From assembly GCA_950096965.1 (NCBI GenBank), contig CATNCV010000006.1, positions 1 to 36,478 of the forward strand: 36,478 nucleotides of DNA, written 5' to 3'. Positions 17,765 to 25,934 of the stretch are shown one piece after another. Both the position numbers and the translations under genes were made by a program. Positions within the stretch are counted from its first letter, which is position 1, and the number at the start of each line of letters is the position of its first letter. The DNA comes from an uncultured Clostridiaceae bacterium. Lineage in GTDB: Bacteria > Bacillota > Clostridia > TANB77 > CAG-508. The notes beneath the pieces were generated by a model. The model made no database searches. It was given only the letters and a program-made list of their open reading frames with translations, and had not been told where the DNA came from.

Positions 17765-19342
17765 AGTAAGTGATATGACACCATCATAATTTTTAAAGAA
17801 AGGGGTGCTATACCCCTTGATATAAAAGTCAAATTCATTCTTACTTTTTACAACGACTTTTTCTAAAACTTCCTTGCATATTTCATCACTTGTATTTTGA
17901 AAATCTAAAATATCATTCATTGACTTTTCAACGTTTTGTAGTAAAGTTTCTTTGTTATTTAAAAGTTCTTGTTTGTTCTGTATGCTTTCTAGTTCTTTAT
18001 TAACTAAAATTAATTCATTTTCTAATTGCTCTTTTTGCTCTTTTAGTTCATCTTCTGTAATTACTTCATTGATACATAAGGTAATAGCTTTTTTTATCTG
18101 TGATTCTAATTTTTCTTTTCTTTGACAAATTCTTTCTTCATCTGTATTTAAAGAAGCACTTTTTTTTATTATAGACGAAATAACTTTTATGGTGCTATTA
18201 ACAATTTCTTGTTTATCTTCTGTTGTTATTTTCTTCATTAATTGATTAAATGAATTTAAAACTATATCATTATTTACATTATCATTATCACAACCTATGT
18301 AATCGTTTTGCGAATTTATATGTTTTTTTCCGTATTTATGTTTTTCAGCACAAATCCACGACTTCCTTATTGTTCCATCACTTCTTTTTCTATTATCTCC
18401 TTTAACATAAATACACCCACAACTTGCACATTTCAATTTTCCAGATAAAGCATATCTATTTGAATGTTTAGAGCCATCAACATTAGATTTTTCTTTTCTT
18501 CTAGCCATTTCTTCTTGTACTTTGTTAAAAGTTTCTTTATCAATAATAGGTTCGTGATGATTTTCTATCTTTACAAATTCTCGTTCTCCTTTATTATACT
18601 TTTTACTATGTGATAGAAAATCAGGAGTATAAGTCTTTTGTTGAATTAAATCTCCACAATATTTTTCATTTTTTAGTATCTTATACACTGAAGCATTAGT
18701 CCACTTATTACCACCACGTTTAGTTTTTATTCCTTCTTCTTGTAATTCCTTAGCAATAAGATGAGCTCCCTTACCCTCAATTAAATATTTGTGAAAGATA
18801 CTTCTTATTATTGGTGCTTCATCTTCATTAACAGTCATTTGACCTTTTACTATATTATACCCTAGCATAGTATTAGAACCAAACACAACACCATTTTTCA
18901 TACTAACAGATTGTCCATTAACAACCTTTTCAGATGTTTGGCGACTTTCATCTTGTGCAAAAGTAGCAAGTAGACCTAGCCTTAATTCAGCATCGTTTTG
19001 AAAAGAATTTATACCATCAGTAATAAACCTTACTTCAATATTTCTTTGTTTTAGTTCTCTTACAAATCCCACGGAGTCTAAAATATTTCTAGCAAAACGA
19101 CTGACAGATTTTGTAAAAATAACATCGAACTTACCACATTTACTATCTAAAATCATTCTGTTAAATTCATCACGTTTTTTTATATTTGTACCTGTGATTC
19201 CTTCATCTGCATAAATACCTACGAATTCTAATTCTTTATCATTGGAAATATAGTCATCAAAATATTTCTTTTGATTTTCTAATGAGTGTAATTGATTTTC
19301 TTTATCGGTTGAAACCCTACAATAAGCTACTGCTCTCTTCAT
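17717..19342 (-). CDS. Large serine recombinase of the integrated element
   Basis: Integrase/excisionase of the element. The N-terminal resolvase domain has AVAYCRVSTDKENQL (catalytic Ser in RVST), GITGTNIKKRDEFNRM, and KSVSRFARN. Then come the recombinase domain with TNASVYKILKNEKYCGD, a zinc ribbon (KCASCGCIYVKG...WICAEK), and a coiled coil (about residues 400-490). Start ATG 19342. The last 16 or so codons run into the disrupted cotJC sequence at 17717-17765, so the C-terminus is specified by the attachment-site junction. At 541 aa it is typical. It lies at the element's left end facing outward, the classic arrangement for site-specific integration. Confidence 0.95.
   Translation of the reverse strand: MKRAVAYCRVSTDKENQLHSLENQKKYFDDYISNDKELEFVGIYADEGITGTNIKKRDEFNRMILDSKCGKFDVIFTKSVSRFARNILDSVGFVRELKQRNIEVRFITDGINSFQNDAELRLGLLATFAQDESRQTSEKVVNGQSVSMKNGVVFGSNTMLGYNIVKGQMTVNEDEAPIIRSIFHKYLIEGKGAHLIAKELQEEGIKTKRGGNKWTNASVYKILKNEKYCGDLIQQKTYTPDFLSHSKKYNKGEREFVKIENHHEPIIDKETFNKVQEEMARRKEKSNVDGSKHSNRYALSGKLKCASCGCIYVKGDNRKRSDGTIRKSWICAEKHKYGKKHINSQNDYIGCDNDNVNNDIVLNSFNQLMKKITTEDKQEIVNSTIKVISSIIKKSASLNTDEERICQRKEKLESQIKKAITLCINEVITEDELKEQKEQLENELILVNKELESIQNKQELLNNKETLLQNVEKSMNDILDFQNTSDEICKEVLEKVVVKSKNEFDFYIKGYSTPFFKNYDGVISLTPLEQKNLHTWKWLEL
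17740..17775. other. Left attachment junction (attL) in cotJC
   Basis: cotJC homology on the minus strand starts at VGTEELAHLEM (about 17764) and stops abruptly to the right, where recombinase sequence begins. The strand-exchange core must lie within a few bases of this point. The exact core cannot be fixed without the other end of the element. Confidence 0.65.
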
Positions 19343-19493
19343 TTTTTTTCACTTCCTCTTCAATAATATTTTTTTCATATATTTGTTCAAATTCTTTTAT
19401 TAAAAGTTGCACCTGTTCTTCTGTGAGTAGTCCTTTTGAACAAAGTTCTTTTGCAATTCCTTTTTGTAAACTTAACAAAAATGTTTTATTCAT
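19317..19493 (-). CDS. Small helical protein upstream of the serine recombinase
   Basis: 58 aa, start ATG 19493, stop TAG at 19319-19317, overlapping the recombinase start by 26 bases in another frame. The sequence FLLSLQKGIAKELCSKGLL followed by TEEQVQLLIKEFEQIYEKN resembles a SHOCT-type helical pair, often found as a small partner gene before serine recombinases of clostridial elements. The overlap implies translational coupling. Confidence 0.65.
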   Translation of the reverse strand: MNKTFLLSLQKGIAKELCSKGLLTEEQVQLLIKEFEQIYEKNIIEEEVKKNEESSSLL

Positions 19494-19629
19494 TTAATAA
19501 CCTCATCAAAAGACATAGTTAATAAAACTATATTAAAAATTGTTTATTAAAGTATATAGTTGTTCTAAAACACTTATGCTAATAAAATTTAACAGCATAA
19601 ATGTAGCATCAATTTTTTGAATTGTCAAA

Positions 19630-19682
19630 TATAACCAGTCTTTTGCTTTCTAATTTTATTAAGTTTGCAAACTCTGGTTATA
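19630..19682. repeat. Inverted repeat TATAACCAG/CTGGTTATA in the regulatory gap
   Basis: Nine-base arms at 19630-19638 and 19674-19682, with an inner TTTGC/GCAAA pair. It lies in the 280-base divergent gap between the recombinase operon and the Xre regulator. It could be an operator or a directionality-factor site; no gene is seen in the gap. Confidence 0.45.
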
Positions 19683-19686
19683 GAAT

Positions 19687-19711
19687 AAAAAACTATTCAT
19701 ATGAATAGCAA
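19687..19711 (+). promoter_or_regulatory. Operator copy 1 for the Xre regulator
   Basis: Perfect 16-bp palindrome CTATTCATATGAATAG (19693-19708) with A-rich and GCAA flanks. The whole 25 bases recur as the reverse complement at 21162-21186. It sits 64 bases before the regulator gene. Confidence 0.75.
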
Positions 19712-19772
19712 CTGTATTTTTTTTTAAGTTTATGATATATTAAAGAAAATAAAAAATAGGAGAAATGATATA

Positions 19773-21110
19773 ATGAATATAGGTAAAACAATTAAAGAAT
19801 CTAACTTACCAAAAAAAGAAAATGAAGAATTAGGAAAAAGAATTAAAGAAGCAAGAAAAAGTAAAAAATTAACTCAAAAACAATTAGCTTTAAAAATTGG
19901 AATTGCAGAAAGCACAATGGGAGGTATAGAAAGTGGACGTAGACCACCAACTCCAATAGTCAAACGAAAGATATGTGAAGAATTAAATATATCAAATTTA
20001 TTAAATGATAGTAGTTTTGATTTAGTTCTATTCAATATGATACAAGAAACACTATGTATGTTTATTCTTAATAAAAATGAATTGGATTTTATAATTGAAG
20101 AATTAAAAATACGTTTTGGATTTGATATATTGGAGATTCCAATAATTGAAGATGAAATGTTTGAACTAAATAGGAAAAAATTAAAAAGTATTAACAAGGA
20201 AAGACAAATATATATAAAAGAAGTTATAAAAAATATATTAGAATTAATATCTTCATTATATAAAGTTAATGATAAAATGGAGATGTTTTACAATTTTTCA
20301 TATTATTTAATAAATTTCTATAAAAGAGATTTTGAGAATTTATTATGTTTTCCAACAGAATATGCAGTTATGCTAGGTGTATATTGTTCTAATGAGAGAC
20401 CTTATACAGAATTACCAAATAAAGAAAATAAATTGCAAGATTTAGAAATAAGTTTCAAACGATATATGAAAAATAAATATTTTTACAACAATAAAGTTTA
20501 TAGATTTGATTATGAAAATAATAAAGAGATATTTTACAAAGTACGTGGAAAAATAAATGGATACTATAGTATTCAAGAAAAGATAAGTACATATGCAGAG
20601 AATAGAAATAAAATATTTGATATTTATAACAATAGTTTTTATGAATATGAAACAGTAAAAGAATTTCAATTACAAATATTAGAAATATTAAAAAGATTAG
20701 ATAAGTCATATATTTTATATAATAATCCTATTCCAATACATATATTGCCCAAATATAATATAATAGATGGATATGAAAACTTAAATGTTAAATTGGCAAG
20801 TGATGAATATACATATATAGCAATAAAAATTGGAAAACAATTATCTCATAGATATAGATTTTATAATGAAAGTGATGTAATAACAGTTCAACTTGGAACG
20901 AATTATGAAATAGATAATGATGTATTTATATGGAATAAATTGAAAGGATTTGATATAGGGAGAATAACAAACTATACTACAAGTGAAATTTGTATAAAAA
21001 ATGACTTAGGAGAACGAAAATATAACATAGAAGATTTAAAAAGTATAGGTATAATTACAAATGTAAATAAAATATATTATAAAAATATAGAAAAAAATTT
21101 AAAAAAGTAG
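19773..21110 (+). CDS. Large Xre-family regulator
   Basis: Residues 20-75 are a helix-turn-helix of the HTH_3/Xre type: LGKRIKEARKSKKLTQKQLA, then IGIAESTMGGIESGRRPPTP. The remaining 370 residues are an unassigned, Tyr/Asn/Lys-rich domain ending in a beta-rich segment (VITVQLGTNYEID), perhaps a sensor of the host state or of DNA damage. ATG 19773 follows TAGGAGAAATG. The same 25-bp operator lies on both sides of the gene in opposite orientation, so it probably controls its own promoter and that of the downstream replication operon. Confidence 0.8.
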   Translation: MNIGKTIKESNLPKKENEELGKRIKEARKSKKLTQKQLALKIGIAESTMGGIESGRRPPTPIVKRKICEELNISNLLNDSSFDLVLFNMIQETLCMFILNKNELDFIIEELKIRFGFDILEIPIIEDEMFELNRKKLKSINKERQIYIKEVIKNILELISSLYKVNDKMEMFYNFSYYLINFYKRDFENLLCFPTEYAVMLGVYCSNERPYTELPNKENKLQDLEISFKRYMKNKYFYNNKVYRFDYENNKEIFYKVRGKINGYYSIQEKISTYAENRNKIFDIYNNSFYEYETVKEFQLQILEILKRLDKSYILYNNPIPIHILPKYNIIDGYENLNVKLASDEYTYIAIKIGKQLSHRYRFYNESDVITVQLGTNYEIDNDVFIWNKLKGFDIGRITNYTTSEICIKNDLGERKYNIEDLKSIGIITNVNKIYYKNIEKNLKK

Positions 21111-21161
21111 ATAAACATAAAATCTACTTTTTTTATTTTTAAAAAAATTTTAATTTTTAGT

Positions 21162-21186
21162 TTGCTATTCATATGAATAGTTTTTT
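21162..21186 (-). promoter_or_regulatory. Operator copy 2 for the Xre regulator
   Basis: Exact reverse complement of 19687-19711, centred on CTATTCATATGAATAG (21165-21180), just upstream of the replication operon. Confidence 0.75.
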
Positions 21187-21230
21187 TTAATAGATATAGA
21201 AGCTTCAAAAAGTTAAAAAGAGGAGGTAAA

Positions 21231-21302
21231 ATAAATGGTCAAATAAACACAGACAACGTAATTTACAACACTAGTAATTACAAACATTATATAAAAAAAT
21301 AA
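21231..21302 (+). other. Possible leader peptide/short ORF behind a strong ribosome site
   Basis: AGAGGAGGT (about 21219-21227) precedes ATG 21235, which encodes only MVK before a stop. An overlapping frame beginning at a non-standard ATA (21231) reads NGQINTDNVIYNTSNYKHYI for 23 codons. Either a leader peptide, a short gene that lost its ATG, or a relic. Confidence 0.35.
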
Positions 21303-21320
21303 AATAAGGAGGAACTCAAA

Positions 21321-21989
21321 ATGAGTAAAGAGTTAATAACAAAAAAAGAAGAAAATCAAAAGATAAAATTTGATTATTCAATAGTAGATAAAGAAACAGA
21401 AGATATAATGAGAAAATCAGTAGAAAAGATTTATACATTAAAAGAAAACATTAAAAAGTCTTTAGGAGAAGAATTTGGTAAAGTTCAAAAACAATTAGCA
21501 GGAAAAAATCAATATAACGGATTTTTTGAGAAGTGGTACACTTCAATGGGATTCAAAAGAGACTTCGTCTATGATTGTATTCACTATTGCCAAGTGCTTA
21601 TCGCAAATAGCGAAAACAAGATGATTCAAGAACTTGCATTTTCTAAAGTATGTGAACTTTCAAAAATTAAAGATGACAATGGACTTCAAAAACAAGTTAT
21701 TGAAAAAGCACCATTAAAAGAAATTAAAGTAAAACAAGTAGCAGAACTTGTAAAAGAAGTAAACAAGAGAAAAGAAGTAACTGATGAACTAATTGAAGAA
21801 ATATGCAATAAAGCAGATGAAAGTAACAATAATTTCAAACAATTTGTAAAAACAACAATAACTTTCATTGAAGATTTAAAAGAACAAAAAGAAGAATTGA
21901 CAGATGAAAAATCTAAGGAAGTAATGAAGTTAGTAGAGGAAATTAAAGAATTATGCGTAAAAGCAGGAAAAAATGGAGGAAATGAATAA
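21321..21989 (+). CDS. DUF3102-like protein of the element
   Basis: 222 aa. LGEEFGKVQKQLAGKNQYNG followed by FFEKWYTSMGFKRDFVYDCI resembles the DUF3102/ParB-adjacent domain found beside replication and partition genes of Firmicutes elements, where a small helical domain precedes a region with helix-turn-helix character. The rest is helical and highly charged, coiled-coil-prone. ATG follows AAGGAGG. Its TAA overlaps the ATG of the next gene (TAATG), so the two are translationally coupled. Confidence 0.65.
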   Translation: MSKELITKKEENQKIKFDYSIVDKETEDIMRKSVEKIYTLKENIKKSLGEEFGKVQKQLAGKNQYNGFFEKWYTSMGFKRDFVYDCIHYCQVLIANSENKMIQELAFSKVCELSKIKDDNGLQKQVIEKAPLKEIKVKQVAELVKEVNKRKEVTDELIEEICNKADESNNNFKQFVKTTITFIEDLKEQKEELTDEKSKEVMKLVEEIKELCVKAGKNGGNE

Positions 21990-22495
21990 TGCAAGAATCA
22001 AACAATATAACAGACACAGTACTTCATCTAGTAACTTCACAAGCTACGCAGGGCGACGAGAATCGTCTTGCAGTGGCACAAAATATTGTAGATAGGTTAT
22101 TTGTTGCAAATTGTGTTTCGATAGAAGAAATAACCAATCTCATAAAAAATGAACTATCTACAATATTAAAGTTATCAGAGCAAGAAACAGATATACTACT
22201 TAAAAAATTTGAAGAAAGCAAAATAATAGTAGATGATAAATTAAAAATAGCACAGTTAAAACAAGCCTTATCAGAAATAAAAGACGTAGATAATCCAATT
22301 ACAAAAATAACAAGAAAATTAGAAATTGAACAAATAAGTAAGTATCTAATAGAGAGCAATTTTATAGATAGTCAAAAACTTCTACATTACTTTATAATGA
22401 GAGACTTGTGTAATCATTTCAAGTTAAGTTATGAAGAAAAGAAAGAATTAGTACAGGAGGTTAGAAAATGGATGCGGAAGAGATTAAAAATATAA
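21989..22495 (+). CDS. Hypothetical 168-aa protein in replication operon
   Basis: All-helical acidic protein (SIEEITNLIKNELSTILKLS, then EQETDILLKKFEESKIIVDD) with no motif I recognise. Its start overlaps the stop of the preceding gene, and its end overlaps the primase start by 28 bases, so it is part of a tightly coupled replication operon. A CGG close to the C-terminus (22475-22477; ATG CGG AAG) lies in the overlap. In-frame reading gives KWMRKRLKI; a +1 shift would end the protein a few residues earlier. Confidence 0.7.
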   Translation: MQESNNITDTVLHLVTSQATQGDENRLAVAQNIVDRLFVANCVSIEEITNLIKNELSTILKLSEQETDILLKKFEESKIIVDDKLKIAQLKQALSEIKDVDNPITKITRKLEIEQISKYLIESNFIDSQKLLHYFIMRDLCNHFKLSYEEKKELVQEVRKWMRKRLKI

Positions 22496-23553
22496 TACTA
22501 GATGATATAAATGTAGTTGAAAAATTATTACAAGATTTAGGTATGCACCATATACAACGATACAATAATTGTTATACTTTCGGTTTATTAGATGGAGATA
22601 ATCCTTCATCTACTACATTGTACTTAGATGACTTAGGTGTAAAGGCATATACAAGAGAAAATGAACACATAACAGATATTATTGACTTAGTCAAGTATGT
22701 ACAAAGAGTAAATAAAACAGTAGATAATCCAACAGTTTGGACGGCAGTAGTATGGTTATGTGAAAAATTAGGAATAGAAATAAATAATTACCCCAATAGA
22801 TATAAAACTAAAGTATATGAAAATCCATTTGTAAAGTTAAAAGATAATATAAATGAAATTATAAAATCTTTTGAAAATGAAACAGATAAGACAGTTTATG
22901 AATTACAAAAACAGTTAAATGAAAATACATTAAAGAGTTATTTAGATTGGAATAATACAGAATTTCTAAAGGATAATATATCAAAAGAAACACAGACAGA
23001 ATTTGAAATTGGAATTGATATTCATTCACATAGAATAACAATACCTATTAAAGATGAACTAGGAAGGCTAATAGGGGTAAAAGGTCGCAGAGTATGGGAC
23101 ACGGTTGATGAGTATAACCCAAAATATATGTATTTAAACCAATGTAAAAAAAGCAAAATATTATATGGTTTAGATAAGACACTTCCATACATTAAAGAAA
23201 AAGACGAGGTTATAATTTGCGAATCAGAAAAGGGAGTAATGCAGTTATGGACGTATGGTGCAAAAAATGCAGTAGCAGTAGGCAGTCATAATATTAGTCC
23301 AACACAAATAAATAAAATAATTAGAATGAATGTAAGTAATGTTGTAATAGCTTTTGACAAAGATGTGTCAAGAAATGAACTATTAGAAGAATACAAAAAG
23401 CTATGTGATTTTGCAGAAGTGACTTGTATTATAGATAGATTTGATTTACTAGAAGAAAAAGAAAGTCCAATGGATAAATTTGATAATTGGGAAATTTTGT
23501 ATAAATATCATAAATATAAATTAAACACAGAAATAGGAGAAATAATAAAATGA
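22468..23553 (+). CDS. TOPRIM DNA primase, zinc-ligand-free N-terminal domain
   Basis: 361 aa. The N-terminal segment YNNCYTFGLLDGDNPSSTTL to DIIDLVKYV aligns in outline with the CHC2 zinc domain of DnaG-like primases but lacks the CHC2 zinc-ligand set. The middle RITIPIKDELGRLIGVKGRR followed by YGLDKTLPYI is the primase core. The TOPRIM domain follows, with EVIICESEKGVMQLWTYGAKNAV (catalytic Glu) and VVIAFDKDVS (Asp-x-Asp). It would prime replication of the element. It overlaps both neighbours (4 bases with the helicase gene), indicating coordinated synthesis. Confidence 0.85.
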   Translation: MDAEEIKNIILDDINVVEKLLQDLGMHHIQRYNNCYTFGLLDGDNPSSTTLYLDDLGVKAYTRENEHITDIIDLVKYVQRVNKTVDNPTVWTAVVWLCEKLGIEINNYPNRYKTKVYENPFVKLKDNINEIIKSFENETDKTVYELQKQLNENTLKSYLDWNNTEFLKDNISKETQTEFEIGIDIHSHRITIPIKDELGRLIGVKGRRVWDTVDEYNPKYMYLNQCKKSKILYGLDKTLPYIKEKDEVIICESEKGVMQLWTYGAKNAVAVGSHNISPTQINKIIRMNVSNVVIAFDKDVSRNELLEEYKKLCDFAEVTCIIDRFDLLEEKESPMDKFDNWEILYKYHKYKLNTEIGEIIK

Positions 23554-25607
23554 CACAATTTAATAAGTTAAAAGATTATAGTTTTTTAGTTTTAGATGAA
23601 CTAGAAAATGGAAAAAAGGAACAAAGAAAATTAGGAAAGCATAACGAAATAGAGAGAAAAAAACAGGAGGAGCAACTTGTTAATCAAATAGCATATAATG
23701 TATTGTCATTAAAAGGAAGAATGGCACTATTCAATAATGAATGTGCATTTGGAAAAAGTTATGTTGCACTAAAAGGAGCAATTAAATATATTGCAAACAG
23801 TAAAAAAAATACGTTTGATGGAGTATTATTTGTTTGTGAATTGAAAAAGGATTGTGAAGGAAATGCAGAACAATTAAACAAGTGGTATAAAGAATATACT
23901 GATATTGACGAAAATGTCGCCATTGCTATTAATCCAGCTACAATGAGCAGAAAAGAAATAAAGCAATATTTAGCAGAGTATTCATTTATATTTATCACTC
24001 ATTCAAAATATAGAAAACTAATATTAAACCCAAAAGATAAATGGAGATTTATGAGTGGTCGTGGATTACTTATCATTGATGAGTACATAGATTTTGTGCA
24101 ACCCGTTGAATTTAGTAGTACATATAATGTATTATTAAAAAATGATATAGAAAAACTAGGTGGAAAAGACGCAGTAAAAATTTATGATAAAATAACCTAT
24201 GAATTGAACAATGAAATAAAAAGAATAGATAGGTTAAGAGATATGGAAAGAGAAGAACAAGACGAAGAAAGAAAAGAAGAATTAAAACCAAAAAAATTTG
24301 AATTCTTTAATGCTAAGACAGACATCAAAAAAATTAGAAAATTGATAAGAGAGTTAAGAAAAGTTATAGAAGCAGTTTCGTCACAAGGCAAGTTAATGGA
24401 GTATCAACGTAATAATAATTGGACTAGCATATTTGACAAAATAACCCAATTAGAAAATTTCTATTTAGGAACATCGTTGGAAACATACTATTCTAATGAA
24501 ATTACACATAAAAATGAGCAGTTAATATTTGTCCCTTCATATCATTTAAAACCATTCTTTCTAAAAAATACAGTACTATTAGATGCTTCAGCAGAACTAA
24601 ACCCAATATATAAATATCATTCTAATATCTACAAGCTAATACCACAAGAAAAAATATTTGACCATTCAAACTTTACAATTAAATGTTTACACATAAATGG
24701 TACAAAAACAGCACAAAGAAATAAATACATAAATTATGAAGAAGCTTCAAGAAAAATTGTAATAGAATTAAGAAATGATAGAGAAGAAAATTTTGAGAAA
24801 ACACTAGTAGTTACAAGAAAAGATAGATGTGTAAATAAAGATGATGAACAAGTATATACTTATCAAATACCAGATGAAGACATATTTGTTGCATACTATG
24901 AAATTCTAAAAAGTAATAATGGATTTAAAGATTTTCAAAATTGTTTTTTAGAAACATTATATATGCCACAACCACACTTATGTATTTTGAAATATTTATT
25001 CTTCACAGGAGAAAGATTAGAAACAGGAGATATTGATACAAGTTTTGCAAAAGATATAGATGGTGTAGGGAAATTTAGGTGTAAAAAGTTAGAAGAAATT
25101 AGGAAGTTAGATTGTGCAAATCAAGCGTATCAAGCTATGAAAAGAATAAATAGAGATATGATAATACAAAATTGTAAAGTGGTTTGGAATTGTCACTATA
25201 ATGAAGTAGTTGATATTGTGGAAGGAATGATGTTAAACTGTAAAATAGAAACGGATTCAAAAATGGAAAAATATTATGTAGAAAAGCCAAAGTTAATTGA
25301 TGAAAATTCAAGTTTAGGCAAAGTAATTAAATTGTGTGATGATATTTTAAATGATAATATTCCAAAAGAACTAAAAAATAAATATAAGCAAGAAGATAAT
25401 ATAATTACATTCACAAAAAAAGATATTTATGAGTATTTAGATATTACTAGAACACCTTTCTCGCGAGCAATAAGTGATAAGAGATTTATTGAATATGCAG
25501 TTGACAATAAACAAATTTGTTATATAATATCTAAAGAGAAACAAATAAATATAATAGATAATATACAATGTAATAATAGACAGATAAAATTTATTATAAA
25601 AAGTTAG
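23550..25607 (+). CDS. Helicase-like P-loop ATPase of the replication module
   Basis: 685 aa. A Walker A-like ECAFGKSYVALKGAIKYI lies near residue 67 (Gly-Lys-Ser preserved, other positions loose) and a Walker B-like GLLIIDEYIDFV near 175. The DEYI and the later LVVTRKDRC and YQAMKRINRD, an Arg-finger-like segment, are consistent with a superfamily 1/2 or phage-type replicative helicase. The C-terminus (KKDIYEYLDITRTPFSRAIS) looks like a winged helix. It overlaps the primase gene by four bases (ATGA), pointing to a primase-helicase pair. The specific family is not certain. Confidence 0.7.
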   Translation: MTQFNKLKDYSFLVLDELENGKKEQRKLGKHNEIERKKQEEQLVNQIAYNVLSLKGRMALFNNECAFGKSYVALKGAIKYIANSKKNTFDGVLFVCELKKDCEGNAEQLNKWYKEYTDIDENVAIAINPATMSRKEIKQYLAEYSFIFITHSKYRKLILNPKDKWRFMSGRGLLIIDEYIDFVQPVEFSSTYNVLLKNDIEKLGGKDAVKIYDKITYELNNEIKRIDRLRDMEREEQDEERKEELKPKKFEFFNAKTDIKKIRKLIRELRKVIEAVSSQGKLMEYQRNNNWTSIFDKITQLENFYLGTSLETYYSNEITHKNEQLIFVPSYHLKPFFLKNTVLLDASAELNPIYKYHSNIYKLIPQEKIFDHSNFTIKCLHINGTKTAQRNKYINYEEASRKIVIELRNDREENFEKTLVVTRKDRCVNKDDEQVYTYQIPDEDIFVAYYEILKSNNGFKDFQNCFLETLYMPQPHLCILKYLFFTGERLETGDIDTSFAKDIDGVGKFRCKKLEEIRKLDCANQAYQAMKRINRDMIIQNCKVVWNCHYNEVVDIVEGMMLNCKIETDSKMEKYYVEKPKLIDENSSLGKVIKLCDDILNDNIPKELKNKYKQEDNIITFTKKDIYEYLDITRTPFSRAISDKRFIEYAVDNKQICYIISKEKQINIIDNIQCNNRQIKFIIKS

Positions 25608-25650
25608 CACTTTACTATATATTATATAGTAATATGTAAACTTTTATAAA
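25598..25650 (+). repeat. About 50-bp repeat, direct copy (inverted partner at 27721)
   Basis: The AAAAAGTTAGCACTTTAC to TATGTAAACTTTT stretch matches, as reverse complement, 27721-27771 at roughly 85 percent by eye. A shorter direct copy, AAAAAGTTATCAAGTAACTA, begins at about 25654. Confidence 0.55.
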
Positions 25651-25654
25651 ATAA

Positions 25655-25705
25655 AAAAGTTATCAAGTAACTATATAATATATAGTAGGTGATAGCTTTT
25701 TTTTT
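25655..25705 (+). terminator. Terminator of the replication operon
   Basis: Long imperfect stem (25655-25677 with about 25679-25700, several G-U pairs) followed by nine Ts. Confidence 0.7.
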
Positions 25706-25934
25706 AATATATAATAAAAATGTAGGACAGTGGAGTACCTTAAAATGGTAAAATAGACTCATTTTTTGGGACTTTTTTATACTTTCTTATCAAAAAAATT
25801 ATATATTTGCCTATATATCAATATTTTACTTATACCTCACTTATTTAAAAATGCTCAAAATGACTGAGTTGTAGTACAACGCCCATATATATGGTTATTT
25901 TTTATACCTAGATGGCTAAAATAGGGGGGAGTAT
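25706..25934. other. Intergenic region, no gene seen
   Basis: AT-rich with no credible ORF. It holds the dyad GTTGTAGTACAAC (25868-25880). Convergent operon ends meet here. Confidence 0.5.

Noticed and set aside
19282-19497. Plus-strand ORF over the recombinase start
   Set aside because: The minus strand here carries the small SHOCT-like gene with a proper start; the plus frame is its shadow.
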